Below, in pieces: positions 1 to 10,611 of a stretch of DNA of 64,000 nt (the stretch's first letter is position 1; each line of letters begins with the position of its first letter). Made by a program: the position numbers and the translations under genes. Source of the DNA: Synechococcus sp. WH 5701 (GTDB lineage Bacteria; Cyanobacteriota; Cyanobacteriia; PCC-6307; Cyanobiaceae); NCBI RefSeq assembly GCF_000153045.1, contig NZ_CH724160.1, forward strand, positions 124,001-188,000, given 5' to 3'. The notes below the pieces were generated by a model that had not been told where the DNA came from, made no database searches, and was given only the letters and a program-made list of their open reading frames with translations.

Positions 1-2
1 TC

Positions 3-908
3 GACATCGACGGCATCCGTGAGCCTGTCGCCGGCTCCCTGCTTTACGGCAACAACATCATCTCCGGTGCTGTTGTTCCTTCCAGCAACGCCATCGGCCT
101 GCACTTCTACCCGATCTGGGAAGCCGCCAGCCTCGACGAGTGGCTGTACAACGGCGGTCCCTACCAGCTGGTGATCTTCCACTTCCTGATCGGCATTTTC
201 TGCTACATGGGCCGCGAGTGGGAACTCTCCTACCGCCTCGGCATGCGTCCCTGGATCTGCGTGGCCTACAGCGCCCCTGTGGCCGCTGCCTCGGCTGTGT
301 TCCTGATCTATCCCTTCGGTCAGGGTTCCTTCTCCGACGGCATGCCCCTCGGCATCTCCGGCACCTTCAACTTCATGCTGGTGTTCCAGGCTGAGCACAA
401 CATCCTGATGCACCCCTTCCACATGCTGGGTGTGGCGGGTGTGTTCGGTGGCTCCCTGTTCTCCGCCATGCACGGTTCGCTGGTGACCTCCTCGCTGGTG
501 CGTGAAACCACCGAGAGCGAGAGCCAGAACTACGGCTACAAGTTCGGCCAGGAAGAGGAGACCTACAACATCGTGGCTGCCCACGGTTACTTCGGTCGCC
601 TGATCTTCCAATACGCCTCGTTCAACAACAGCCGCAGCCTGCACTTCTTCCTGGCTGCCTGGCCCGTGGTCGGCATCTGGTTCACCGCCCTTGGCGTGAG
701 CACGATGGCCTTCAACCTGAACGGCTTCAACTTCAACCAGTCGATCCTCGACGGCCAGGGCCGCGTGATCAACACCTGGGCTGATGTGCTGAACCGCGCT
801 GGTCTGGGCATGGAAGTGATGCACGAGCGCAACGCGCACAACTTCCCGCTGGACCTGGCTTCTGCTGAAGCCACTCCCGTGGCGCTGACCGCCCCCGCGA
901 TCGGCTGA
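3..908 (+). CDS. psbA: Photosystem II D1 protein, 5'-truncated by window edge
   Basis: This is the reaction-centre D1 subunit, which binds P680, pheophytin, QB and most ligands of the manganese cluster in the thylakoid membrane. The visible 301 residues begin at about residue 59 (DIDGIREP, including Asp61) and run to the C-terminus, giving a full protein of about 359 aa. The signature [10 protein letters not shown] places Glu at position 130 (codon 216-218), the form associated with high-light D1 isoforms; low-light isoforms carry Gln. The C-terminal extension after Ala344 (codon 858-860) is [15 protein letters not shown] and would be removed by CtpA. A strong terminator follows. The promoter and first ~58 codons lie outside the window. 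Identity is certain; isoform assignment rests on one residue. Confidence 0.98.
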   Translation, partial: DIDGIREPVAGSLLYGNNIISGAVVPSSNAIGLHFYPIWEAASLDEWLYNGGPYQLVIFHFLIGIFCYMGREWELSYRLGMRPWICVAYSAPVAAASAVFLIYPFGQGSFSDGMPLGISGTFNFMLVFQAEHNILMHPFHMLGVAGVFGGSLFSAMHGSLVTSSLVRETTESESQNYGYKFGQEEETYNIVAAHGYFGRLIFQYASFNNSRSLHFFLAAWPVVGIWFTALGVSTMAFNLNGFNFNQSILDGQGRVINTWADVLNRAGLGMEVMHERNAHNFPLDLASAEATPVALTAPAIG

Positions 909-954
909 TGCATCCGGTGGGTCCCATGGGCTCACCACCTGCATCAAGAGCATG

Positions 955-984
955 AAAAGCCCCTGCTTCGGCAGGGGCTTTTTT
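955..984 (+). terminator. Rho-independent terminator of psbA
   Basis: An 11-bp perfect stem (956-966 with 971-981) closes a TTCG tetraloop and runs into a T tract, 47 bases after the psbA stop codon. This is a textbook intrinsic terminator. Confidence 0.93.
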
Positions 985-1100
985 GTTGACGATCGAGGGA
1001 TCGTCAGCCAGCAAAGTCACATCCCAGGCAAGGCGGCGGGCCGGTGCCAGGCTCCTGATCAAGATCCACCGACCCTGCTCCCCACTCGCACTCGACCCCC

Positions 1101-1958
1101 ATGTTCGTCGCGCTGACCCTGTTCACGATCATGTTTGCCCTGGGGCTGGGCCTGCGCAGCGACGCCATCGCCGGGCTGCGCCAGAAGCCCTTTCTGATCG
1201 CTCGGGTTCTAGTAGGCTCCTGCCTGCTGGTGCCCTTGCTGGCCCTGCTGCTGCTGATGCTGCCCCTGAGCGCATCGCTTTCGGGTCCGGCCCGGCTGGC
1301 GATCGCCCTGATGGCGCTCTGCCCCAGCGCCCCGATGATCCTGCGCAAGGCGGGCAAGAAGGGCGGGGACACCGAGCTGGCAGCCCTGCTGCAGGTGGGG
1401 GCTGCGCTGGTGGCCATCGTCTCGATTCCGTTCATGGCGGATGTGTTCCGGGCTGCCTTCGGAGTCCAGAACTGGGACATCGGTCCGAAGGAAGTGGCGC
1501 TGCAGGTGGGCCGAACCCAGGTGCTGCCCCTGCTGCTGGGGTTGCTGGTGCGCCGCTGGCTGCCAGGCCTGACCAAGACCGTGGAGGTTCCCTTGAACAA
1601 ACTGGCCAATGGGCTGCTGCTGGTGCTGATCGGTGGCGTGGTGGTCACCACCGGTCCGCTGCTGATTCCCTTCGTGGGCGCCAACTGGCTGGCGCTCGGC
1701 TTCATTGGCGTGCTGGTGCTGCTCTGCCTGGGCGTGGGCTATCTCCTGACTCCCACCAGTGCCAGCCATGAACGCCTCACCGTCTCGCTGGTGACCTCCA
1801 TGCGCAATCCCGGCCTGGCGCTGCTGTTCGCCAGCACCTATGCCCGTGACTTGCCTGGGGTGAAGATCGCCGTGGTGGCCTATCTGGTGGTCACCGTGCT
1901 GCTCTCGATCCCCGTGCTGAAGCTCATCGGCAGGTCCCCTACGCTCGCGTCAGCGTGA
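1101..1958 (+). CDS. SBF/BASS-family (bile acid:sodium symporter-like) membrane transporter
   Basis: The 285-residue protein is almost entirely hydrophobic, with about 9-10 transmembrane segments starting at the first residues. The pattern of a conserved small-residue helix near the C-terminus ([11 protein letters not shown], about residues 222-232) and the middle motif ALCPSAPM resembles the SBF family, which moves organic anions, usually with sodium. The substrate cannot be told from sequence. It sits 8 bases upstream of aroC on the same strand, so the two may be cotranscribed, though no functional link is obvious. Start chosen is ATG; there is no clear Shine-Dalgarno site. Family call is fairly secure, substrate unknown. 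Confidence 0.75.
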   Translation: MFVALTLFTIMFALGLGLRSDAIAGLRQKPFLIARVLVGSCLLVPLLALLLLMLPLSASLSGPARLAIALMALCPSAPMILRKAGKKGGDTELAALLQVGAALVAIVSIPFMADVFRAAFGVQNWDIGPKEVALQVGRTQVLPLLLGLLVRRWLPGLTKTVEVPLNKLANGLLLVLIGGVVVTTGPLLIPFVGANWLALGFIGVLVLLCLGVGYLLTPTSASHERLTVSLVTSMRNPGLALLFASTYARDLPGVKIAVVAYLVVTVLLSIPVLKLIGRSPTLASA

Positions 1959-1965
1959 CGCAGCC

Positions 1966-3054
1966 ATGGGCAGCAGCTTCGGCGACCAGTTTCGGATACA
2001 GACCTTCGGTGAGTCCCACGGCGGTAGTGTGGGGGTGATCGTCGACGGCTGCCCGCCGCGGCTGGCCCTTGATCTGGAGGCCATCCAGGCCGAGCTCGAC
2101 CGCCGCAAACCGGGACAGAGCAGGATCACCACCCCCCGCAAGGAAGACGATCGTGTCGAGATCCTCAGCGGCCTGCTCGATGGGGTCACCCTGGGAACAC
2201 CGATCGCCATGGTGGTGCGCAACAAGGACCAGCGTCCCGGCGATTACAGCGAGATGGCGGTGGCGTTCCGGCCCTCCCACGCCGATGCCACCTACCAGGC
2301 GAAGTACGGCATCCAGGCCCGCAGCGGCGGTGGCCGGGCCTCGGCGCGGGAAACGATCGGCCGGGTGGCGGCCGGTGCCATCGCCAAACAACTGCTCGCC
2401 CGCGCCCATGGCACCGAGGTGATCGCCTGGGTGAAGCGGATCCACACGATCGAGGCCACGATCGATCCAGCCGGTGTCAGCCTCGACGACGTGGAGGCGA
2501 ACATTGTGCGCTGCCCCGATGCCGCCTGCGCGGAGCGGATGATCGAGCGCATCGAGGCCATCGGCCGTGAGGGTGATTCCTGCGGCGGCGTGATCGAGTG
2601 CGTGGTGCGCCGGGCGCCGGTGGGGCTGGGCATGCCGGTCTTCGACAAGCTTGAGGCTGACCTGGCCAAGGCGGTGATGTCGCTGCCGGCCACCAAAGGC
2701 TTCGAGATCGGCTCCGGCTTCGCCGGCACCCTGCAGCGGGGCAGCGAACACAACGACGCCTTCCTCGCCACCGGCGACGGCAGCCTGCGCACCGCCACCA
2801 ACAACTCCGGTGGCATCCAGGGGGGCATCAGCAACGGCGAAACCATCGTGCTGCGGGTGGCTTTCAAGCCCACCGCCACGATCCGCAAAGCCCAGCAGAC
2901 CGTGACCTCCAGCGGCGAGGCCACGGTGCTGGAGGCCAAGGGCCGCCATGACCCCTGCGTGCTGCCCCGGGCCGTGCCGATGGTGGAAGCGATGGTCGCC
3001 CTGGTGCTGGCCGACCACCTGCTGCGTCAGCAGGCTCAGTGCAGCCTCTGGTGA
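1966..3054 (+). CDS. aroC: Chorismate synthase
   Basis: It catalyses the last shikimate-pathway step, converting 5-enolpyruvylshikimate-3-phosphate to chorismate with reduced flavin, in the cytosol. The N-terminus ([18 protein letters not shown]) is the family signature and the 362-aa length is normal. Further family motifs are [20 protein letters not shown] (about residues 114-133) and the C-terminal [19 protein letters not shown]. The ATG start immediately precedes the signature. The last 19 bases overlap the 3' end of the convergent KDPG-aldolase homologue. Confidence 0.97.
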   Translation: MGSSFGDQFRIQTFGESHGGSVGVIVDGCPPRLALDLEAIQAELDRRKPGQSRITTPRKEDDRVEILSGLLDGVTLGTPIAMVVRNKDQRPGDYSEMAVAFRPSHADATYQAKYGIQARSGGGRASARETIGRVAAGAIAKQLLARAHGTEVIAWVKRIHTIEATIDPAGVSLDDVEANIVRCPDAACAERMIERIEAIGREGDSCGGVIECVVRRAPVGLGMPVFDKLEADLAKAVMSLPATKGFEIGSGFAGTLQRGSEHNDAFLATGDGSLRTATNNSGGIQGGISNGETIVLRVAFKPTATIRKAQQTVTSSGEATVLEAKGRHDPCVLPRAVPMVEAMVALVLADHLLRQQAQCSLW

Positions 3055-3690
3055 GACGGAGCTGAGGTGTAAGCCGCCACCCACTCAGCCAGGCGTGGAT
3101 CCAGCCGGGGGCAATCTCCCGCCTCGCTGATGGGCTCGAACAGCGTGGAGCCCAGGGCCAGGGCATCCACACCCCCCTGGAGCCAGCCACAGAGGTCAGC
3201 CACCTCCAGCCCCCCCGCAGCGATGCAGAAGGGCAAGGGAGCCAGGGCACCTGCGAGCAAGCCCCAGTACCCAGGACCCAGGGCCTTGGCCGGAAAGAGC
3301 TTGACCGCCGCGCAGCCCAGCTCCACCGCCTGCTGCACCTCCGTGGGGGAGAAGACCCCGGGCACCAGGGTGATGCCCAGCTGGTGGGCGCAGCTCAGCA
3401 AAAAGGGATCCAGAACGGGCGAGAACGCGAAGCTGAAGCCGGCCTGATGGGCAGCTTCAAGACCCTTGATGGTGCGCACCGAAGCGGCACCGAAGCGGAT
3501 CGCGGGGAAACGCTGTGCCAGCTCAAGGCAGTCGTGGCTCCAGCGGTCCCATGGGCTCCAGGCGATCTCCACATGGCGAATCCCGGCCGCGCTCAACAGC
3601 GCGATCCGGGAGACGGCCTCCAGGGGATGGACCGGGCGCAGCACCGCCAGCAGCGGCAGCGCCCGAAGTTCATCCAGCAGCGTCTGGGAC

Positions 3691-3716
<26 letters not shown>
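3036..3716 (-). CDS. eda: KDPG/KHG aldolase family protein (Eda-like)
   Basis: The 226-aa protein resembles 2-keto-3-deoxy-6-phosphogluconate / 4-hydroxy-2-oxoglutarate aldolase, which splits KDPG into pyruvate and glyceraldehyde-3-phosphate. Family features in order are an active-site Glu in HVEIAW (about residue 51), the proline loop VPGVFSPTE, the Schiff-base Lys in [10 protein letters not shown], and the glycine-rich phosphate loop AAGGLE. The usual TLR triad after the catalytic Glu is replaced by AWSPW, so specificity may differ from E. coli Eda. It starts 26 bases inside the ftsH 3' end on the same strand, suggesting cotranscription, and converges on aroC. No edd (dehydratase) gene is visible here. 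Confidence 0.82.
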
Positions 3717-5535
<1,819 letters not shown>

Positions 5536-5589
5536 CCTGCGTGCTCCTGAGAGGGGAAGTAACAGAATGTTAACCGTCGCCGGGGACCG

Positions 5590-6762
5590 TCAGGCGGACC
5601 GCAGCACCTCCACCACGCTACGGAAGGCGAACCACTCTGGGATCTCCTCACCGCTGCGCAGCATCTGCCGGAACTGGGTTCCGCTCAATTTCTTTACATG
5701 CAGCCCCCTTGCCTGGGCGTGCTCCGCCGTCACGTAGCCCTCTTCTTCGGTGTACACCAGGTTCAGCGACGGCACCGTCTCCATGCCCAGCTCCGGTGCG
5801 TTCTCGCGAGCGAAGTCCTGCGCGTCGTAGGGGCCGTAGAAATCCTCACCGCTCAGGGAGCTCTTGCAGCCCGCCATGTCGCGGCCAATGATGAAGTGGG
5901 TGCAGCCGTAGTTCTTGCGGATGATCATGTGCTGCAGCGCCTCCCTGGGCCCCGCCATGTGCATGGCATAGGGCAGGTAGGCCCAGCGGATGCGCGGGTT
6001 GGCCACCTCCGCCGCCAGCCGCTCGTAGGTCTGGAAGCGCACTTCCCCGGCAATGTCGTCCTCCTGGGTGGGACCGCAGGTGGGATGCACCAGCACCACA
6101 CCCCCCTCGCTCACGTTCGTGGCGTGCAGCGCACGGGTGAACAGCTCGTAGTGGGCCCGGTGAATCGGGTTGCGGCACTGGAAGGCCACCACGTCTTCCC
6201 CATGGGGCAACTCGGCGCGCACCTGGGCCGGGGTGCGGCAGGGGAACACCCGCTGGGGCAGCTCCAGGCCCTGCAACGCTCCACCGAGGTAGTAGCGGCC
6301 CCGTTCGGTGGCGATCATGCGCACCGCCGGATGCTCCAGGGATGTGGTGCCGTAGCAACCTTTGGCCTCCTTCACCTTGTCGGGCTCCCAGACGCTCTCC
6401 ACCGTGAGCACAGCCAGCTCCTGACCCTGGTAAGTGAGCAGCAGACGCTCGCCCACCTTGATCGTTGCGTCAGCGGTGTCGAAGATGATCGGTAGGCCGA
6501 ACAGGAGCCCCGAGGTGGTGCGGTTCCCCTGCACCACCGCCTCGTAGTCCTCCTGGTGCATGAAGCCCAGCAGCGGCGAGAAGCCCCCCACCATCAGCAG
6601 CTCCACATCGCAGGCGTTGCGGTGGCTGCACTCGAGCACCCGATCCACACCCACCTTCACCGCCTCACGCTGCTCCGCCGGCACGATCAGATTCACCAGC
6701 GTGCCCCCGTGGGGCGGAATCAAACCGGTGCTGGGGCGTCCAGAGGGAGCGGCGGTGGTCAT
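5590..6762 (-). CDS. sat: Sulfate adenylyltransferase (ATP sulfurylase)
   Basis: It activates sulfate with ATP to adenosine-5'-phosphosulfate, the first step of assimilatory sulfate reduction. The 390-aa monofunctional form shows the nucleotide-binding motif QCRNPIHRAHYEL (family QxRNPxHRxH), the GRDMAGCKSS loop and the conserved YTEEEGYVTAEHA tract. No APS-kinase domain is attached. ftsH lies 55 bases downstream on the same strand and psbO upstream, an order I recall from marine Synechococcus genomes. No recognisable Shine-Dalgarno site precedes the ATG. Confidence 0.96.
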   Translation of the reverse strand: MTTAAPSGRPSTGLIPPHGGTLVNLIVPAEQREAVKVGVDRVLECSHRNACDVELLMVGGFSPLLGFMHQEDYEAVVQGNRTTSGLLFGLPIIFDTADATIKVGERLLLTYQGQELAVLTVESVWEPDKVKEAKGCYGTTSLEHPAVRMIATERGRYYLGGALQGLELPQRVFPCRTPAQVRAELPHGEDVVAFQCRNPIHRAHYELFTRALHATNVSEGGVVLVHPTCGPTQEDDIAGEVRFQTYERLAAEVANPRIRWAYLPYAMHMAGPREALQHMIIRKNYGCTHFIIGRDMAGCKSSLSGEDFYGPYDAQDFARENAPELGMETVPSLNLVYTEEEGYVTAEHAQARGLHVKKLSGTQFRQMLRSGEEIPEWFAFRSVVEVLRSA

Positions 6763-6861
6763 GGGGGGGAGCCAGCTTCAGGTGGAGCGATTGTTCCAGA
6801 CCGGGCGTCAAGGACGTGTGACTGGGGTGGCTCCACGGCGGCAGCGCGGATGGTATTGCCA

Positions 6862-6890
6862 CAAAAAAAGGACCCCCGAGGGGATCCTTC
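6862..6890 (-). terminator. Rho-independent terminator downstream of psbO
   Basis: On the minus strand, AAGGA and CCCC segments pair with GGGG and TCCTT across a short loop with one bulged base, followed by seven T residues. It lies 42 bases after the psbO stop and separates psbO from sat. Confidence 0.85.
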
Positions 6891-6931
6891 TTGGCCAAGC
6901 TTCAGCACCATCCAGAAGCGGCTGGCTGGGC

Positions 6932-7750
6932 TCAGACCTGCTCGAGGCGGCCGTAGAGCTCGCCGGTGACCTTGACATCGACGGCGACCTTGCCGCCCAT
7001 GTCGGTGTCGGAAGGCTGGACCGCCGAGAACACCCCGGAGAACTCGCCAGTGACGCTGTCGACCTTGGTGATCGAAAGGTTCATGGTGCCGGTGCCCTCG
7101 ATGTACTGCTTGACGTTTTCCTTGGTGAGGTCCTCGTCGTCACCGGCAGGCACCAGACCGACGGCACTGCTGTAACCGGTGGTGAGGCCACGGCCCTTGG
7201 GATCAAGGAAATTGGCGGTGCGGTAGCTGGGCGTCCGGTAGGCACCTTCGAAATCCGTGCTCGGGCTGATGGCGGTGCCTTCGGCTGTGGCGATCAGCTG
7301 CTTGCTGGAGAAGGTGAAGGGCACTTCCTCACCACCCGGCATGAGAACGGTGATCGGCTGGAAATCGATCCCGCCAAGCTCCTTGAAGGTGAGCTGGGCG
7401 CCGTCGATCGTCAGATCGCCATAGACCTGATCAAGGCTGGAGGTGTAACGGGTGAGAATCTTGCCCGCCACGAACTGAGCCTCCTGGCGCTTGTTGGCCG
7501 GCTCACCCTTCACGAACACTTCGCTGGGGTGGAGACAGATTTCACGGAGCTGATAGCTGCCGGAGGGATCCAGGGGGATGGAGCCGCGGGCCGAGTCCGG
7601 AAGGGTTGGGCAGTCGTTGGCCTTGCCGGTGTTGACGATGTCGTCGTAGGTGACATTGGCCCGTTCAACGGCTTTGGCACCGCCACCGCACGCTGTGACC
7701 AGCGTTAGGCAGAGCGCCAGCACAAGGGCCAGCAGGGGTCGAAAACGCAT
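6932..7750 (-). CDS. psbO: Photosystem II manganese-stabilizing protein PsbO
   Basis: This lumenal extrinsic subunit stabilises the oxygen-evolving manganese-calcium cluster. The 272-aa protein begins with a signal peptide ending LCLTLVTAC; the Cys at the cleavage site makes lipidation possible, as in some other picocyanobacterial PsbO proteins. The mature part shows the family start (LTYDDI-like VTYDDIVNTGKANDCP), two conserved cysteines (NDCP and LREICLHP) and the C-terminal beta-barrel segment. ATG at 7750 is preferred over an in-frame GTG at 7765. A terminator follows and the gene is divergent from a conserved short protein. Confidence 0.97.
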   Translation of the reverse strand: MRFRPLLALVLALCLTLVTACGGGAKAVERANVTYDDIVNTGKANDCPTLPDSARGSIPLDPSGSYQLREICLHPSEVFVKGEPANKRQEAQFVAGKILTRYTSSLDQVYGDLTIDGAQLTFKELGGIDFQPITVLMPGGEEVPFTFSSKQLIATAEGTAISPSTDFEGAYRTPSYRTANFLDPKGRGLTTGYSSAVGLVPAGDDEDLTKENVKQYIEGTGTMNLSITKVDSVTGEFSGVFSAVQPSDTDMGGKVAVDVKVTGELYGRLEQV

Positions 7751-7885
7751 TGGGAGAAGCCGCACAAGCAGGGTGAAACCTTGGTGATGGGTGCGCCAGC
7801 GGCGATCCTACAGATGAAAAACCCGAGTCCCGATAGCATGTTGCGGCTCTCAACAACCCGTAGGGCGGGACGCGACACGCCAGAC

Positions 7886-8227
7886 ATGACCAAAGGTTTC
7901 AACGCTCCGGCCGAGGCTCAGGATCCCCTGCAGGCAGCGGGCGAGCTGGTGCAGGGTCTCCACCAGCTCGCCGAAGGGCTCGAGGGGCAGCCCGAGGCGC
8001 TGCTGAACCTGTTGCGGGAGCTGGAAACCCTGCATCGCTCGATTCAGGACGGGGCCTTCCGTCGCAGCCTGCCGGGGGACCGCCAGCGGCTGTTCGCTCT
8101 GCTCAGGGACATGGAGCGCAGCGGCGGTTGGCCCTACATCCCACGCCTGCAGCTGCGCACCTTCATGGATCTGTTGCAGCGCGACGACCAGCCAGGCCTT
8201 CACGAGGAGCCTCCGCTGGCGGCGTGA
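7886..8227 (+). CDS. Conserved short hypothetical protein
   Basis: A 113-aa soluble, mostly helical, acidic protein without signal peptide or membrane segment. I do not recognise a named domain. Start at ATG 7886 is preferred over the longer in-frame opening at 7781, because upstream codons would run into the psbO promoter region. Two amphipathic stretches rich in Leu and Glu (about residues 15-45 and 60-75) suggest a helical bundle. The 3' end overlaps the convergent coaBC gene by 65 bases. The reading frame keeps coding character up to the overlap. Function unknown. Confidence 0.7.
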   Translation: MTKGFNAPAEAQDPLQAAGELVQGLHQLAEGLEGQPEALLNLLRELETLHRSIQDGAFRRSLPGDRQRLFALLRDMERSGGWPYIPRLQLRTFMDLLQRDDQPGLHEEPPLAA

Positions 8228-9461
8228 GCGGATCCAGCAGGGCTCCGAGGGCGCTGATGAGCTGATGGGCCACGGCGAACTTGCCCGCTGGCTCGATGCG
8301 CAGCTCCCGCTCACCCGGACCGAGCAACCAGCCTTCATTGCTGCACACCCTGAAGCCGGCCTGTGGTTGGTCGATCGGGTTGGCGAAGAGCAGATCGCAG
8401 CCCTTGCGCAGCCGCTTGGCCCGGGCCTGGGGAAGCACATCCCCCGAATGGGCCGCGAACCCCAGAATCCGCTGGCCTGCTTGGCGGCGGGCCACCAGCT
8501 GAGCCAGCAGGTCCGGCACCTCGCACCAGCCCCCACTCAAGCTGGCAAGCAGATCCTGCTTGCTGAGCTTCTGGAGTTCAGGAGCGGCACGGCCGTGATC
8601 CGCCACGGCAGCCGCCATGGCCACCGCATCGGCCGCCGGTTGCAACTGCTCCAGGGCCTCGCCCATCGCCACACCGCTCTCGGCGGGATACGCGCGCAGG
8701 CCTTCCAGCAGCAACGGATCGAGGTTGAGGGGGCCGTGCACCAGGTCGACCTCAGCCCCCCGCAACCGGGCTGCCTGGGCCAGCAGCACCCCCATCCGGC
8801 CCGTGCTGGGGTTGGTGAGGCAGCGGGCGGGATCCAGCCATTCGCGGGTAGGTCCGGCGCTCACCAGCAGCCGCCTGCCCTGCCAGTCGCGCCGCCAGCC
8901 ATGCAGACGCAGGGTCTCCAGCCCCAGCAGCAGCTGCTGGGGCTCGGCCATCCGCCCGTCACCCTGGCGGTCACAGGCGAGCAGCCCGGCGGCGGGCCCC
9001 AGGGTCAGCACCCGCTCGAAGCCCTGCAGCTCCTGCCAGTTGCGCCGCACCCCGGGGGAGCGCCACATCGCCGTGTTCATGGCGGCGGCCGCCAGCACCG
9101 GGGCCTCCGTGGCCAGCAGGGTGCTGGAGAGCAGGGTGTCGCCGGAGCCCTGCACCCAGCGGGCCAGGCTGGTGGCACTCAGGGGGGCCACCAGCACCAG
9201 TTCGGCCCATTCGGCCAGCTCCACGTGCAGGGGCCGGGGCGCCCGGTGGCTCCACTGATCCTCCTCGAGATGGCAGGGGGAGCGGCTGAGGCTGGCCAGG
9301 GTCACCGGGCTCACCAGCCGGGCGGCACTGGGGGTGAGCACGCAGCGGACCTGGGCACCGCGCTGGACCAAGGCACTCACCAGCGCCGGCAGTTTCACGC
9401 AGGCGATGCTGCCGCTGATGGCCACCAGGATCCGGCAGCCGGCCAGGGGCTCACTCCTCAT
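8163..9461 (-). CDS. coaBC: Bifunctional phosphopantothenoylcysteine decarboxylase / phosphopantothenate-cysteine ligase
   Basis: It performs two steps of coenzyme A synthesis: coupling cysteine to 4'-phosphopantothenate, then decarboxylating the product with FMN. The 432-aa protein has an N-terminal flavoprotein CoaC domain (ILVAISGSIACVK at the start, catalytic His in RPLHVEL, AAAMNTAMW substrate loop) and a C-terminal CoaB domain beginning around VSAGPTREWLDP, with AAAVADHGR and ILGFAAHSGD motifs. Its ATG lies 11 bases inside the upstream DUF2555-type gene, so translation is probably coupled. The 3' end overlaps the convergent gene by 65 bases. Confidence 0.94.
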   Translation of the reverse strand: MRSEPLAGCRILVAISGSIACVKLPALVSALVQRGAQVRCVLTPSAARLVSPVTLASLSRSPCHLEEDQWSHRAPRPLHVELAEWAELVLVAPLSATSLARWVQGSGDTLLSSTLLATEAPVLAAAAMNTAMWRSPGVRRNWQELQGFERVLTLGPAAGLLACDRQGDGRMAEPQQLLLGLETLRLHGWRRDWQGRRLLVSAGPTREWLDPARCLTNPSTGRMGVLLAQAARLRGAEVDLVHGPLNLDPLLLEGLRAYPAESGVAMGEALEQLQPAADAVAMAAAVADHGRAAPELQKLSKQDLLASLSGGWCEVPDLLAQLVARRQAGQRILGFAAHSGDVLPQARAKRLRKGCDLLFANPIDQPQAGFRVCSNEGWLLGPGERELRIEPAGKFAVAHQLISALGALLDPLTPPAEAPREGLAGRRAATDP

Positions 9462-9684
9462 CGAAAGGTTCCTGATCCACCAGATGCACGTACGGGCGCG
9501 CCAGCTCCGGGCGGTGGATCGCCAGGGCCCGGATCAGGTGCCAGTCCTGCAGGGCTTCAAAGGGGTTGGGGTAGTCGTCGTCATCCAGGCGCTGGGCCAG
9601 CTCGGCGATGGCCGCCTCATCGAAGGCAGCCAGCCGCTCAGGCGTGATCGGGGTTGCGGACACGGGGCCAGTGGAGCGAAGCAC
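9451..9684 (-). CDS. DUF2555-like cyanobacterial protein
   Basis: A 77-aa acidic protein with the cyanobacteria-specific pattern LAQRLDDDDYPNPFEAL followed by DWHLIRALAIHRPEL and YVHLVDQEPFDEE, which I associate with DUF2555. No function is known. It is soluble and probably helical. It lies directly upstream of coaBC with an 11-base overlap, consistent with one transcript. The exact start is uncertain between the first Met and possible later alternatives; the conserved part begins about residue 25. Confidence 0.8.
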   Translation of the reverse strand: MLRSTGPVSATPITPERLAAFDEAAIAELAQRLDDDDYPNPFEALQDWHLIRALAIHRPELARPYVHLVDQEPFDEE

Positions 9685-9791
9685 CTCTCAATTCCAGCGC
9701 ATCAGCCCCACCCCTGGGCCAGGGCGGCCAGGCAGGAGCGGGGCGAGGGCGAATCGGCGGTGATAAATTCTCCTTCAGGGATACCCCTCAA

Positions 9792-9864
9792 GGGGAATTA
9801 GCTCAGCTGGTAGAGCGCTGCGATCGCACCGCAGAGGTCAGGGGTTCGAGTCCCCTATTCTCCA
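9792..9864 (+). tRNA. tRNA-Ala (CGC anticodon)
   Basis: A 73-nt cloverleaf folds with a 7-bp acceptor stem, D arm GCTC/GAGC, anticodon stem CTGCG/CGCAG, loop ATCGCAC (anticodon CGC at 9825-9827, reading GCG), and T arm with TTCGAGT. The G3:U70 wobble pair, the universal alanine identity element, is present. CCA is not encoded (the 3' end is followed by TCAG). A HIP1 octamer GCGATCGC (9820-9827) sits across the anticodon arm. Confidence 0.95.
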
Positions 9865-10044
9865 TCAGTTCTCTGCCGCTACCCGATCAAGTCATCCCTG
9901 ACAGGATTTACTGAAGCGAGTGTCAATCCCAGATCTGCCATTCCATTCAACACCGCGTTGAGATTGGCCGCGCACGATCTCAACGCGACTCCCTCAGCCG
10001 AGGGCCAGAAATCAGGCGTCTGGACCGTAACCTCCCCTCAGGAC

Positions 10045-10224
10045 ATGCCCGTGACGCGAAGGATGGAGTGGACCCCCGAGGCGGAAGCCAGGATCAAGGA
10101 AGTGCCCTTCTTTGTGCGCCCCGCCGTGCGGCGCCGGATCGAAAGCCTGGCGCTTGAGGCCTCCCTGACCAGCATCGACCTCGACTTCTACTGCGCCGCC
10201 AAGGCTCGCTTCGGCGAGAAATGA
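10045..10224 (+). CDS. Small PCP_red-domain protein (ChlB C-terminal-like)
   Basis: A 59-aa protein whose core (WTPEAEARIKEVPFFVRPAV, then RRRIESLA) matches the short domain found at the C-terminus of the ChlB subunit of light-independent protochlorophyllide reductase. Stand-alone copies are common in cyanobacteria; their job is unclear. There are no cysteines of an iron-sulfur site apart from one in FYCAAKARFG. ATG at 10045 fits the length of stand-alone homologues; a second ATG at 10060 is possible. The upstream in-frame extension to 9958 is probably not translated. Confidence 0.82.
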   Translation: MPVTRRMEWTPEAEARIKEVPFFVRPAVRRRIESLALEASLTSIDLDFYCAAKARFGEK

Positions 10225-10269
10225 AGGTCTGCTGAGCGCTTGAGCGAGCAGGTCCTGATCCACTCCGGC

Positions 10270-10306
10270 CCAGCCAGGGAGGGCTCTTTCGCCTGGCTGG
10301 AGCCCC
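10270..10306 (+). other. Two mutually exclusive hairpins ahead of a short gene
   Basis: Arms CCAGCCAGG (10270-10278) and CCTGGCTGG (10292-10300) form a perfect 9-bp stem. An alternative stem pairs GGGCTC (10281-10286) with GAGCCC (10300-10305), followed by CTTT, and looks like a weak terminator. The two cannot form together. They lie about 50 bases before the gene at 10356 and may simply end the upstream transcript. Confidence 0.45.
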
Positions 10307-10355
10307 TTTGACCGGCCATAAGGTAAAAGGGAGGGCATTACAGGATGCCCCATCC

Positions 10356-10556
10356 ATGTCGCAATCCAAACGCGAGCAGGTGGTGAGCCACCTGCGCTAC
10401 ATCCGCCAGGAACTCCGGGAGATGCACCAAGGGGTCATGGAAGACGGCCTGCTGCCGGAAGCCGGTGAGGTGCGCGGGGTGATGGCCCAGATGGAGGCGC
10501 TGCTGGAGCTGCTGGAAGGGAAGGGGTCGCGCAAGAACAAAGACAGCGAAAGCTGA
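10356..10556 (+). CDS. Short conserved helical protein, function unknown
   Basis: A 66-aa charged protein predicted to be one or two long helices (KREQVVSHLRYIRQELREMH, then MAQMEALLELLEGKG), ending in a basic-polar tail. No transmembrane segment or known motif is visible. The start at ATG 10356 is favoured by a possible promoter element and by the good helix right after it; the extension to 10308 would overlap the upstream intergenic hairpin region. Homologues of this size occur in picocyanobacteria to my recollection, but I cannot name a family. Confidence 0.65.
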   Translation: MSQSKREQVVSHLRYIRQELREMHQGVMEDGLLPEAGEVRGVMAQMEALLELLEGKGSRKNKDSES

Positions 10557-10611
10557 GCTCTGGTCCAGGACTGGCGGGGCGGCCTGAAAGGGTGTAGACC
10601 TGCGGCGGCAG

